Source: Symsagittifera roscoffensis (Eukaryota > Xenacoelomorpha > Acoela > Convolutidae). From it: a stretch of DNA of 64,000 nt. Below the pieces are notes generated by a model. That model made no database searches and was not told the origin of the DNA. It worked only from the letters and a program-made list of their open reading frames with translations. The stretch lies in NCBI RefSeq assembly GCF_963678635.1, contig NC_087068.1, forward strand, positions 50,427,724 through 50,491,723. The letters are read 5' to 3'. The position numbers were made by a program, and so were the translations under genes. Shown here piece after piece: positions 1 through 11,400 of the stretch. How positions within the stretch are numbered: the first letter of the stretch is position 1; the number at the start of each line of letters is the position of its first letter.

Positions 1-283
1 TTTTATAATTGGTCAGAGCGTTCAAAAATTGCGTTCATAGATTTCATCTCAAGTTCAAAAAACTTTCGTATTATTGCTTAGCAAAACATGGAATAAAATG
101 GGTATAACGTAAAATGAGCCATAAACTTTTGAAAGTGGATAAGGATTCAAAAAAATCCGACAAAACTTTTGTAATATGGACGTCTCAGATACAAAATTTA
201 GGAAATTTTGCTGTTTCGTTATTGTTAAAAAATTTCCTCGAACAATGCTGGCCCTTCTTCTTCCATATCATCTGATGATTCAA
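1..283. repeat. Dispersed repeat, left copy
   Basis: This stretch resembles 7017-7352 in the same orientation. Shared landmarks in order are a TCATAG/GGTTTCAT block, CTTAGCAAAACAT/CCTAGCGAAACAT, ACGTCTCAGATACAAA and AATGCTGGC. The left copy is cut off at 284 by the LTR of the gypsy element. No coding content was seen. Confidence 0.5.
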
Positions 284-480
284 TGAGTGTAAATTTCAGA
301 TAGAGAATGTAACAATCTAATCTTGCTAAGTATAGCATTAGAGTGAAAATTAGAGGTCACACCAAGGATGACAGACAGCGCCCTTGGCCGGTACCTGTCG
401 GTATCTAATTAGCACCTTTGGATTGGCAGATGATTGACAGAAACGATTGAACAAACTTATGTTAACTGGAAAAGCACTCA
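284..480 (-). repeat. LTR of gypsy element A (3' LTR)
   Basis: It begins TGAGTG and ends CACTCA. It matches 6686-6848 through GTGTAAATT, CCAAGG, the ACAGATAGCGCC-like block, GGCAGATGATTGACAG and AACTTATGT. It is longer than the right copy because of an insertion or deletion near its middle. Confidence 0.65.
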
Positions 481-506
481 TTTTCATTTCTTCCCTTCTT
501 CGATAC
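481..506 (-). other. Polypurine tract of element A
   Basis: Read on the minus strand, this is an almost unbroken purine run (GAAGAAGGGAAGAAATGAAAA-like) ending directly at the LTR start. Plus-strand priming in LTR retrotransposons uses such a site. Confidence 0.55.
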
Positions 507-1415
507 AAGTTCAATCAATACCCTGCCCATCTTTGAGACAGCGGTTGGCTTCCGCCCGTTTTTTTTTGTGACGATGTTTTGTCTCGGCTGATGTTCGAGT
601 GTTGACTGCTATAAGCGACTAGTCGTTGTTTTCGTCCACTTTTCATCGTCTCCGCCCGTGGAGCTGCTAAGTCCATTTATATAGTCGCTGCGTCGGAACT
701 CGCCGTGTTCGAAACTTCGTTTCTGCGCTTCAATCCGTTTGATCGTTTCGTGTTGTCCGCCTCCTCTGTTCATTTTGTACTCCTCGCTCCATCGGTTTAT
801 TTTGCCCTTCTCGCTCGGTGGTCGGTTTTGCTGTAGGGTTTCTGCTGGATCCTGCGCCTGCGGCAACGATCCTTTGTTGCCAGAGGAGTATTCTCGCTAT
901 TGCCTTGCTATTTGCTGTTCACCTCAATTTTTCGACCGGTTTGTTTTCGTGTTTTTTACGGTTCCTAATTTTCTGGCTGCGTGAGTTTCTTCCTTGTGAG
1001 ATCCTGTGGAATAGGTGGTTGTGGTAGCCCGGCTGGTGTATTTTTTTTATCAGCGTTTCTCGCCAATGCGACACCCAACTTTCTAAGGACAACACCGCTT
1101 TTTGGAGTTAGTGTGAGTGCACCTACAAATTTTACTTTAACACATAAATTTCTTAAACCTGTTCAGATTTTGGAATCTGATACATTGATAAAATTGGCTT
1201 GAGTGTCCCGGTAGCGACTCCGCGCTCGATCCTTGCTTCCAAATGCAGGTTCGTCATCTGGTTCAGTTGCTGCTACTCAGTTGGCTTGCGTGGATGGCTT
1301 TGATTCTAAGTGTCGTACACATGATTCGATCGAACCCCACAACTGGTTTCCGCGATGTCTAGCAAGTCTTGTACTGCATGGTCCGTATAATCTTAAAAAG
1401 CGTTCTTTCTTTTAG
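507..1415. other. 3' interior of element A, no clear gene
   Basis: This stretch holds pyrimidine-rich sequence with short open frames on both strands. A minus-strand frame at 609-866 (85 codons, basic and hydrophilic) could be the degenerate C-terminus of the element's pol. I see no motif that proves this. Confidence 0.3.
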
Positions 1416-4400
1416 TACTCGTGATCATTTGAGATTTTGCAATGACGGTTTTTTGTAAGGTTCCGTTTAACCGGATTTGCCTGGCGCCCGTTGGGGAGTT
1501 TATGCGAAGCTTGTGGGGTGTTGGTTTGAGCGCTTTGATTGGGGAGACTTTTAGAATTGAATAAGTTGAAAACCGTAATGCGCCTATGGCATTTTCAACC
1601 ATTTTTTCTAGGGTTCAGTTTTCTTTTTTTTTCGCGAATGTTAACATCGAGGTTTTCAGACTACCTGAAATCTGCTCGACGCAAGTTGTTGCACGGTGAT
1701 CTTTGGCCGGCAATTTTACACATTCTCTTCCTTCGCCAATGCAAAACGTTTTTTCTTCGTTTGACAAGAATGTTTTTGTCACGCGGTCAATATGAATCCT
1801 CCGGGGTACCCCGTGGGTGATATGTACGTTTTTAGGAACCTTCTAATTTGTCTGATTTGTTGTTTTCTCACGCCATAGCCGACAACCAACGCGACGTGAA
1901 CAAGTGTTTTAGATTGATTCAGCTAATTAATCGTCCCCAAAAATTGAGTTGATCAGACTCGTTTGGTTCTCATGGCTCGGTTAGTTTCCTAATAATAATA
2001 ATCTAAATTAATAACTTGAGGTTCCTAACGGAGGCGCATATCTTTGCGATTGACGCAGTTGAAGGGTAACTAAAAAAGTACCAGACGTTTTTGGCGGCTT
2101 GAACATATTTGTTTTCCAGTGATGGTAAAATGAATGCGGTTGGTTTTTGTTGTTATTAAACTTTTAAAATTAACCAAACTGTCGTCCATTCAAAGCAATT
2201 CTCCTTCTCATAGACAATGTTAACAATTTGAGCATATTAGCGATTGATCCGGTAAATTTTTTCATGCAACTTCGGTTTTTCTCTTTTATCACATCTCTGA
2301 TCGCATTAAATTGGGGGTTGGATTTATACTGGATTTAATTCAACAAACTATAAAATGAATAAATTGACAATGAAAATAAATTACTGAAAATTTCATAACC
2401 CCTGGGGCAATAGGGATAGTAAATTTTTTATGTAAACCGTAGGAATTGTTTCCTTGCGAACGAATAGGGTAACGAAAGTACGGCAATGGTTTGATATTCG
2501 TGATCATTTGAGATTTTGCAATGACGTTTTTTTGTAAGGTTCCGCTTAACCGGATTTGCCTGGCGCCCGTTGGGTAGTTTATGCGAAGTTTATGGGGTGT
2601 TGGTTTGAGCGCTTTGATTGGGAAGACTTTTAGAATTGAATAAGTTTAAAACCGTAATGCGCCTAGGGCATTTTCATCCATTTTTTCTAGGAATCAGTTT
2701 TCTTTTTTTTTTCGCGAATGTTAGTATCGAGGTTTTCAGACTACCTGTAGTCTGCTCGACGCAACTTGTTGCACGGTGATCTTTGGCCGGCAATTTTACA
2801 CATTCTCTTCCTTCCTCAATGCAAAACGTTTTTTCTTCGTTTGACAAGAATGTTTTTGTCACGCGGTCAATATGAATCCTCCGGGGTACCCCGTGGGTGA
2901 TTTGTACGTTTTTAGGAACCTTCGAATTTGTCAGATTTGTTGTTTTCTCACGCCATAGCCGACAACCAACGTGACGAGAACAAGTGTTTTAGATTCATTC
3001 AGCTAATTAATCGTCCCCAAAAATTGAGTTGATCAGACTCGTTTGGTTCTCATGGCTCGGTTAGTTTACTAATCACAATAATCTAAATTATTAACTTGAG
3101 GTTCCTAACGGAGGCGCAGTTCTTTGCGATTGACGCAGTTGAACGGTAACTAAAAAGTACCAGACGTTTTTGGCGGCTTGAACATATTTGTTTTCCCGTG
3201 ATGGTAAAGTGAATGCGGTTGGTTTTTGTTGTTATTAAACTTTTAAAATTAACCAAACTGTCGTCCATTCAAAGCAATTCTCCTTCTCATAGACAATGTT
3301 AACAATTTGAGCATATTAGCGATTGATCCGGTAAACTTTTTCATGCAACTTCGGTTTTTCTCCTTTATCACATCTCTGATCGCATTAAGTTGGGGGTTGG
3401 ATTTATACTGGATTTAATTCAACAAGCTATAAAATGAATAAAACTGACAATGAAAATAAATTACTGAAAATTTCATAACCCCTGGGCAATAGGGATAGTA
3501 AATTTTTTATGTCAACCGTAGGAATTGTTTCCTTGCGAACGAATAGGGTAACGAAAGTACGGCAATGGTTTGATATTCGTGATCATTTGAGATTTTGCAA
3601 TGACGGTTTTTTGTAAGGTTCCGCTTAACCGGTTTTGCTTGGCGCCCGTTGGGGAGTTTATGCAAAGTTTATGGGGTGTTGATTTGAGAGCTTTGATTGG
3701 GGAGACTTTTAGAATTGAATAAGTTGAAAACCGTAATGCTCCTAGGGCATTTTCAACCGTTTTTCCTAGGGTTCAGTTTTCTTTTTTTTCGCGAATGTTA
3801 GTATCGAGGTTTTGAGACTACCTGTAGTCTGCTCGACGCAAGTTGTTGCACGGTGATCTTTGGCCAGCAATTTTACACATTCTCTTCCTTCGCCAATGCA
3901 AAACGTTTTTTCTTCGTTTGACAAGAATGTTTTTGCCCCGCGGTCAATATGAATCCTCCGGGGTACCCCGTGGGTGATATGTACGTTTTTAGGAACCTTC
4001 TAATTTGTCTGATTCGTTGTTTTCTCACGCCATAGCCGACAACCAACGCGACGAGAACAAGTGTTTTAGATTCATTCAGCTAATTAATCGTCCCCATAAA
4101 TTGAGTTGATCAGACTCGTTTGGTTCTCATGGCTCGGTTAGCTTACTATTAATAATAATCTAAGTGAATAACATGAGATTCCTAACGGAGGCGCAGTTCT
4201 TTGCGATTGACGCAGTTGAACGGTAATTTAAAAAGTACCAGACGTTTTTGGCGGCTTGAACAAATTTGTTTTCCCGTGATGGTAAAGTGAGTGCGGTTGG
4301 TTTTTGTTGTTATTAAACTTTTAAAATTAACCAAACTGTCGTCCATTCAAAGCAATTCTCCTTCTCATAGACAATGTTAACAATTTGAGCAAATTAGCGA

Positions 4401-4657
4401 TTGATCCGGTAAACTTTTTCATGCAACTTGGGTTTTTCTCCTTTATCACATCTCTGATCGCATTAAGTTGGGGGTTGGCTTTATACTGGATTTAATTCAA
4501 CAAACTATAATATGAATAAAACTGACAATGAAGTTAATTTACTGAAAATTTCATAACCACTGGGGCAATAGGGACAGTAAATTTTTTTGTCAACCGTAGG
4601 AATTGTTTCCTTGCGAACGACTAGGGTAACGAAAGTACGGCAATGGTTTGATATTCG
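1416..4657. repeat. Three direct tandem repeats of ~1079 bp
   Basis: The landmark GTGATCATTTGAGATTTTGC occurs at 1421, 2500 and 3579, and the third unit ends at 4657, so the periods are 1079, 1079 and 1078 bp. The copies differ by scattered substitutions and small indels. Each unit carries the same GGTACCCCGTGGGTGAT and CGAATTTGTC/CTAATTTGTC blocks. No frame is conserved across all three copies, so it looks non-coding. It lies inside gypsy element A between RNase H and the 3' LTR, where integrase would be expected. Confidence 0.9.
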
Positions 4658-5079
4658 GACTTTTTTTAGTAACCGCTTCTAATATTGATTTTATACATGT
4701 TCCTTGCCCTGCATCATCACTGCTATTTAGACAATGAAGACAATGATGATTTCTTCAGTTTCTTGAAGTTTTTTTCCTTTTTGTTAGTTTATTTTGCATC
4801 GTGATTTGATTTTGAATCAACAACTGCCCCAACTAAATTAGTTTGCGTTTCGCATGACGCTCAGTTTATGCAAACTGTATGCTTGTCATTGTTTGGTTCG
4901 CAACCGCATCAAACGACGGACTCTACGGGCGAGTTATGTACTAAACATTTGCAAAAAGTTTTCTGATTACTCCCTATTTTATTAATTGGTTTAACTATCC
5001 ATCAATCGTATTCGAATGCGCGACGTATTTTTTTGTGGTGAAAATTTTTTTCACCAAAATGAGCATGCTGTTATCATTG
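4658..5079. other. Interior of element A downstream of RNase H
   Basis: Minus-strand translation gives short broken frames that continue from the RNase H remnant. No integrase HHCC or catalytic motif is visible. Confidence 0.3.
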
Positions 5080-5545
5080 CTCATAGGTACCGCTTTGCTG
5101 ATCGGACTCCGAGATAAGTAATCCGCCTACCCAGTTTTGGTCCAGGGTTTAAGCTCGACTTGAAAGTCAAATAAAAACAAACAATCTAACCATCTAGTGA
5201 GCCTGCTGCATATGGTTATATTTTTTTTGGTGTTTTTTCCGTTTAATAAGGAAAACAACGCTTTAAGATCTGTATTTACGAGAACGTTCGGCCTAAAACA
5301 TTTTTTCTGCAAGCATTTCGAGTTCATTTTTGAAATACATTTTTCCATTTAACTCAGGAGTTTTGATGAGATGGGTTTTCAGCCCTCGGGGTCTAGCTGC
5401 TCTAACACCACCCCAGGCCATTGTGGCTCGCGTCACATACTATCCTGATGTCTCTATGAACATCAAAGTATGGGAGCTCCACTATAATTGCTAATTGCCT
5501 TTTTAAATTGTTGAACGCGGTTGAAAGGTAATAGTTTTTTTCTGC
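5080..5545 (-). pseudogene. Gypsy RNase H domain remnant (element A)
   Basis: The minus-strand frames show the RNase H region of a Ty3/gypsy polyprotein. They include a stretch ending in IRIVCDASHNGLGW (first catalytic Asp in the DAS context), then VLVNTDLKALFSLLNG (the usual TDHKAL block), then LTRWLDCLFLFDF, and finally ADYLSRSP after an in-frame stop. This is the normal order of the domain. The upstream reverse-transcriptase palm with its YxDD motif is absent, because the sequence passes almost directly from gag to RNase H. Several stops and frameshifts are present, so it is a relic. Confidence 0.7.
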
Positions 5546-5739
5546 TTAACAACGGTCGCAGCGGAGCCGACGTCCCGAGTCCCATGAGTGTGATGGCGTA
5601 TCTGCTGTACTTACCAATCCAACCGAGTTCCCATACTTGAATCTGTAATCCTCCGATGCCTCCGGATCATCGATTTCTCCTTCCTCGTATTCCTGGATCA
5701 ACTTGACTGCTCCTCACACCCTTGACTTGCTTGCTTACC

Positions 5740-6660
5740 TCTGTACGTTGTGCATTCTTTATGTCCGGTTTTTCGACAGAAATTGCATGTGACTTTTTTT
5801 GCTGGACATCTAACTATGTGAACCGGTAAGATTCAAGGTTAATCACAGTTATAATATCGTTTGCTTTCAAAATTAATTTCCCTTTGGTTAAATCCGCGCC
5901 CGTGGTGCGGTCCACTGTCGCGTGATTGGTTTTTTGGTTACCCTCGGATGACGGGTTCAGTTTTGATCTGAAGGCCATCACCCGATGGTGCCAATAAACT
6001 TCCTCTGCTGGCGGCTGATGAAACATACGAGTTCCCATATTTGTCCCTCGCTCGTACGATAGGGCGATTCTATACAGGTCTTCTTTCCTTTTTCTTGACT
6101 GGCACAGCTCATTCTGAGCTTCACAGTGGTTTATGTTTGCAATGAAGACATCCCTAGTACGCGTCGCTCTAGTATAAAAAAGACACATCTTGCGGTCACC
6201 CTGCTAAATACTGAGTGGAATTGCTCGAGTGAGTCGCTGATGTGCAGCTTCCTTGACAGTAGTTGGAAACTTTTATAGGTTTTATTTCTTTCCTGCTTAA
6301 ATTCCGCCTCTATAGTGTCTAGGACTCGTGGATATCTCTCCGCCCCCAGATCTAGATGCGGCTGCATTTTGTGTAACTTGTCTTGACCCTCCTCCCCCAG
6401 GCACAGGTGATGATTCTATCTTCATGTTTGTTCGCCTTCGAGTCGGTTCTTTCCGTCCACCTCTGCTGCCAGTGTCCCAATATGCGTGGCTGTAAGCGTT
6501 CCGTCGATTTAATAGTTTTTGGGGTTTATTCCGTGTTTGGCGCCCATACCCCATTGAAATCGAATGAAACAAAATTCTCAAAGCGTGGGTCGTTCGTTGA
6601 GCTTTGGATGCCAGCACCCGGTTATTCCAAGTGGGCTCCCCACAATTGGACCTGCTGACT
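5740..6660 (-). pseudogene. Gypsy Gag with CCHC knuckle (element A)
   Basis: Frames at 6131-6367 and 5814-6188 (minus) together read like the Gag capsid C-terminal region. Key stretches are ERYPRVLDTIEAEF, RDVFIANINHCEAQNELC and a downstream ALSYERG, a familiar gypsy Gag signature. Beyond them, at about 5755-5815, lies a zinc knuckle reading CPAKKVTCNFCRKTGHKEC. The last knuckle is shortened, with two residues rather than four between His and the final Cys. A further frame at 6297-6749 covers the Arg/Gly-rich N-terminal side. Frameshifts separate the pieces. Confidence 0.7.
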
Positions 6661-6685
6661 GCACCATGTGGAATGTCCATGCCAA

Positions 6686-6848
6686 TAAGTGTAAATTCCA
6701 GCGACAGAATGTAAATAGGGATCAGGCCAAGGGTAACAGATAGCGCCATTGGCCAGTACCTGCAGGTTTACTTAGCACCGATGGGATGGATTGACAGATG
6801 ATTGACAGTACCGATTGAATAAACTTATGTGAACTGAAATAGCACTCC
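6686..6848 (-). repeat. LTR of gypsy element A (5' LTR)
   Basis: This is the partner of 284-480. The ends are eroded (TAAGTG at the start, CACTCC at the end). The gag remnant begins immediately inside it on the minus strand. No sequence resembling a standard tRNA primer site was recognised next to it. Confidence 0.6.
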
Positions 6849-7016
6849 TTAGAGAAAAATGAATCTTTAGCGGACTATGTTTACCAAAAAAAGTACGACT
6901 TATTTAATCAGAAATCTCTTTATTTTATGAAACAAAAACAAAACTTTGCATAATTTTTGTGCCAGAAAGTATTAAAAGAACATAAATCAAAAACCAAGTG
7001 TATTATAACTCAGCTT

Positions 7017-7352
7017 CCGTTAATAAATTGTCAAAGCGTTGAAAAAAATCATACAGAGTTCATAGGTTTCATTTAAAGTACAGAAAATCTAGCGAAATAT
7101 ATCTGAAGGCTCATCGAAACATCTCTGAAGGATTTAAGTATTAGTGCCTAGCGAAACATCTATGCAGGATAAAATTGCCAAAATTTCTCTTGTGTAGTCA
7201 TATATATTTTTTTTAAAAACGGTTTAAACATTTTCATTTTTTGTCTTGCACCAATTAAACATGAACGTCTCAGATACAAACTTAGATATAATTTTGCTGC
7301 TTTGCTACTGTTAGACAATTTCATTGAAAATGCTGGCTCTTCATTTTCCATG
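7017..7352. repeat. Dispersed repeat, right copy
   Basis: It is similar to 1-283 in the same orientation (see that entry). It contains an extra ~50-bp internal near-duplication around GCGAAATATATCTGAAGG / TCGAAACATCTCTGAAGG. Confidence 0.5.
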
Positions 7353-7612
7353 TGAATTGATCACTTTTTTTGTTTAGAGACTTTTCACATTTAAATCTTA
7401 CTAATATCTTATCATTTCCAGTTGGATAATCAACTCTGAATTAAGTTTACCTGGGCAAAAACTTGGCAACTTTTTCAATTGAGATGCTGTAATGAGTGAA
7501 ACATGACTTTTTGTTAGTTAAAAATTAAAGTTTCTTGACCATCTCGAAAAAAATGTTATTTAAATTTGTTTGTAAGAAGGCAAGTTAGCTCGGATCTTTA
7601 GCAAAAAGCATT

Positions 7613-8218
7613 ACGAGGCCAAACTGTGCTTTTGTGAATTGTAGGCCGATTCCGCAACAACCAGAAATCAGATTTGCCGCGGAGTCCGCAACATTGCAGT
7701 TTTTCTTTGATGTTCTCTGCTGTTTTGAATTCCACGGACAAATAGCTAAAACACTGTATTATTGCTCAAAATCGCTCCAAAAACAGGCAACTATGCGGAA
7801 TCCGCAGCAAAATGTGTGGAATCCGGATTTAGTTTGTGGAATCCATGAACAAATAATAATATATGTGTTTAGTAAACTTAAGCTGTCGCGGAATCCGCAA
7901 CTGTAAGTGGAATCCGCAAATTGTAAGCGGAATCCGCTAATTGTATGCGAAATCCGTATAAATGTGCGGAATCCACTTACATTTGCGGAATCCGCTTGCT
8001 TTTGCGGAATCCGGATTAACTACATATATTCGCTGGTTGCTGAATCCGCAACAGAATCAATGTGTCGACAAAATTTACGTTACAGTTATTTGTACGCAGA
8101 ATCCACGGAAATTTTCTAAGTGGAATCCTTTTACTTTTTGAAACATATTTAAAGACTCATTCCTGGAATCCAGGAACATACAGACACAAAATTGTGCGCC
8201 AGTGCACAGTTTGGCCTC
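7613..8218. mobile_element. MITE-like element with GAGGCCAAACTGTGC inverted ends
   Basis: The left end reads GAGGCCAAACTGTGC and the right end is its reverse complement, GCACAGTTTGGCCTC. The interior has no transposase. It is filled with some fourteen degenerate copies of TGCGGAATCCGCAA, a near-palindrome. A shorter relative with the same ends lies at 9901-10092. Target duplications could not be fixed because the bases outside the ends (TTAC/GTAA) may belong to the inverted repeat. Confidence 0.7.
7877..8015. repeat. 19-20 bp degenerate tandem array of GCGGAATCCGC
   Basis: Within the MITE, seven successive copies of the GGAATCC core are spaced 19-20 bp apart, with variable AT-rich spacers such as AACTGTAAGT and AATTGTAAGC. 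It superficially resembles a repeat-spacer array. The spacers are themselves related, and it is part of a transposon-like element. Confidence 0.7.
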
Positions 8219-8280
8219 ATACTGAATGAATTCCAAAGACTTTTAGTGGACATACTATTTTGAGTTAGGCTTTATATCAC

Positions 8281-8400
8281 GAGCGTAGATCCACTTTGCG
8301 AGACCTACTTGCGGACTCAGCTGAGTCCCAAGCCATATCAATCTCCCGACTGAGAGGCATAGATGTTGGCTGCTTCATCGCCACTCGCTTCATGTCTAGA
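8281..8400 (+). pseudogene. Possible N-terminal segment of the 2OG-Fe(II) oxygenase
   Basis: One frame here reads LLADSAESQAISISRLRG and then IDVGCFIAT. This resembles the N-terminal 'LLA..PE..A....LR.A...GFFY.TGHG' segment of isopenicillin-N-synthase-like dioxygenases. It ends in a stop 24-30 bp before the acceptor of the next exon, and the phase does not join cleanly. A neighbouring frame just upstream reads ITSVDP, which could be the usual IPVIDxSP start after a frameshift. It is either a damaged exon or a chance match. Confidence 0.3.
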
Positions 8401-8424
8401 GTGTAATTTTATATCTCTCAACAG

Positions 8425-11400
8425 GTCTGGATCTTGAAACGGATTTCTTCACCAGGCACCATCAGCAGATTGCACAGGGCGACAACCTCTCCTCTCTAAA
8501 ACTCCTCAACTATCCAGAGCTGAGAGAAATACACATGACAGGACTGAAAGAGGGACAACTTAGGGCTGGGGAACACACCGACTTCGGGTTAGTCACTTCA
8601 ATATGCCATCTTCATAAAAATTTTATTTTTCGTTAAAACCGGGATCATCACATTATGGAAAATTGGGAATGTACTTTGGCTCAGAGAGGTTTTATCTCTT
8701 GACTTCACACCAAAAATCTTTGAAAGAACTACAAAATCAACTATGGAAAAATGTGAATGTACTATGGCTTTGTGGCTTTGTTATGATCTTGTGATCTTGA
8801 GGGCTTTGACGTTTTGAGTCCGTTTGATCGGTCGACACTTGGAATCTGAGCCAACGAAATAAACATAGATCAGTCAATGTGAGACCAAATTTCCAATAAA
8901 AAATATTATACAGCGGTGAATGAAGTTATTGGTTTCAAGATCAAAAGTTCAGGAGTTCAAATCTCTGATTAGACAAAAATGTCCTTCCTCGACTTGGTTA
9001 AAATTTCTAAATGAAAAGTCCAAAATCGTGTAAAATAGGGCAAAGGCGAAAAGGGATGACTCGAAAAAATCGTTTGTCGAAGTGGCTCATCTGCAGCAAC
9101 TGCTCTTTTTTAAAGAGCTGTTCTGAATTTCCGCTTTTTCAATGTCGGCTGCGTCTGGGAAATGACTATGATTTTTTTAAAATCTTTGTCCTGCAAAAAG
9201 CTTACACGGACTTTATATTAAGATACAACACATCGCCATAATTTTGAGGTGTCTGTCAAAATTTGAAGATTGAAAAAAGCGTATGAATTATGAACTAGAA
9301 TTTCATTATTTTCAATTATTATTAGGTTTTCAATTGTAGAACACAAACTCAAGAGCAATAATATCGATATTATAATCAGTCATGTCTACGTTTGGCAAAG
9401 GCATCAATCAAGCAAACTTCATTAAGGTATGTGTAAATGATTTGTGATTTGAGACTCCGTTTATTTTAGTCTCTAATAAGCAACTCAAAAAAATTCTGGT
9501 CTAATTAACACAGCTGCGTGGTCTTATTATAACAATTATCATAATATTAACTTTTTAACGAGAATTTCATCAAAATAATCCAGTTGATATCTAGATCTCG
9601 TCTTGCTGAACAATTTTTGACAATTTTATGACACTTTTGTCTAGATACCGAATGTCGGGACAATTTTTGAACTTCAGAAACTTTTGTCTGAGACATGATT
9701 TTTTGGACACAAATGTCTTGACAAAATTATATCATGCAAGACCAGACCTCACCAAAAACAAGTACTAGTAATTTTATAGTTTTAGTTGAAGCCTCTTAAA
9801 CAAAAATGACAAAATCGAAAAAATCACAATTGTTATCTAAAAGCGTTGAAGTCAACCAGCAAATAATTGAGAACTGTTTTTTTAATTAATCCGAAACATT
9901 ACAGGGCCAAACTGTGTATTATGTAAATTGTAAGCAGATTCCGCAACAAGGACACTCTCGTTGTTCTTCTTTTGTTCTTTCGCTTTCTTTGATTATTCCG
10001 ACAAAATTCAACATGCTTAAAGATTTTTCTCTGAATTCAAGAGACATAAACACACCAACACGCCTATCCAGTGCACAGTTTGGCCTCGTAATCAGCAGAA
10101 TCCACAAAGTGCAAACAGTGCCCATCTAAAAAAGATTCGCTCCCACATAAGCATAAGCCCACGTACCAACGTTGATAAAATTCACTATTTGGAAATAGCG
10201 CCGACAGATCTTCGGAAAAAAATGCGTTATAACTTTTTTTTGATGATGTTCATTTTACTTAGAAAATTGGTTAATAAACCAAACAAAATGAGTCTAAGAG
10301 AAAAAAAGAGTTAAAAGTGAATACATAGCCAAAAAAAAGTAAATTCCAATCAATTCTTTGCCTTCAAACTCACAACATATCGTAGAACAGACGTAGAATG
10401 GGGAAAGAAAAAACTGTAGACAGGGGGGTTAAACTTGAGTAGGTTTAGATTTCAAGTAGGCGGTGAGTATAGCAGAAGTTGTTGACAGTTTTGCGGATAA
10501 CTTTGCAAAAAAAAATATTGAGATTATTATCCATTATAATTATTTAAAATGGATTTTAAATGGACTAATCCATAATAATGGATTTTATTGGATTGAAATT
10601 TTACAGAAGTAATTGATTAAAATGTTAATATAATCGAATTCGTGGTCTAATTTTGCAACAATAATGGATTATAATGGCAATATTTTAGACAAAATGTTTC
10701 CATTATAATAGATTTTTATCCATGAAACTCCGGTGCGGGTAAAATTTGATTTGTTTTCGTCAAGAAACGTATTATTGCAATCCAATTTTCAAAAACCCGT
10801 TTTTAATTTGTTCCAGAACTCTATCATTATTGTTGTCAGAAGACATAAGTGGACTCCAAATAAAGAATAAAGATGGTGATTACGTAAGCATAGCTCAGCC
10901 GGAAGATCCAAGCTACATTCTGCTATTTTTGGGCGACCTATTTCAAAGATGGACCAACGACTATCTTTTTGCGGGGAAGCACCGAGTAACATTCGGCAAA
11001 GGGTGAGTATGAGGGCACAAATAAGACAGTGAAATTTCTCTAAAAAGGCAATTAATTTTATGCGATCACACATTTTGAACTCTAAAAGGCAAAATTTTTT
11101 CATACTTCTGATTTTACTGGCGGTGATATGGAAAGGGGTAGTTAGAGGGTGGGGGAGTAGGTTGTTAGGATTGGAAGTTTGCCTTTAGGTGCAAAATAAG
11201 ACTGATTATTATCTTTATCAGTTTGATCGTTTCTAATCTGGGCGAGAGTGTTTACAAGGTTTTATAGCAAATGTGAACACTGATATGTGCAATCAATTCA
11301 AAGACTCCTTAAATCCTACGTTGATCTTCCAAATTGTACGGTTTTTCTGAAGTGTCTTTCGAGTGAATTTCTGTAAACTTTCAGCCTGAAAACTATTCAA

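Larger units (their letters stand above)
284..6848 (-). mobile_element. Ty3/gypsy LTR retrotransposon A, internally deleted and decayed
   Basis: Two similar ~160-200 bp repeats (284-480 and 6686-6848) flank a minus-strand set of retroelement coding remnants. From the right they run gag, then CCHC nucleocapsid, then RNase H. The left repeat starts TGAGTG and ends CACTCA, as an LTR should. On the minus strand it is preceded by a purine run (plus 481-503), as expected of a polypurine tract. The fingers/palm of reverse transcriptase and a readable integrase are missing. Three ~1.08-kb tandem repeats occupy much of the interior. No convincing target-site duplication was seen. The element is dead. 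Confidence 0.7.

Noticed and set aside
609-866. Independent small basic protein
   Set aside because: It sits inside the gypsy element next to the 3' LTR, where the end of pol would be; too weak to call separately.
1539-1820. 93-codon ORF in the first 1.08-kb repeat
   Set aside because: The frame is not kept in the second and third copies, so there is no sign of coding selection.
7877-8015. CRISPR-like array (short repeats with ~10-bp spacers)
   Set aside because: Eukaryotic context, spacers are short and related to each other, and the array lies inside a MITE with inverted ends.
9382-9426. Possible first exon MSTFGKGINQANFIK followed by GTATGT
   Set aside because: Lies inside the dioxygenase intron; only 15 codons, with no matching downstream exon found.
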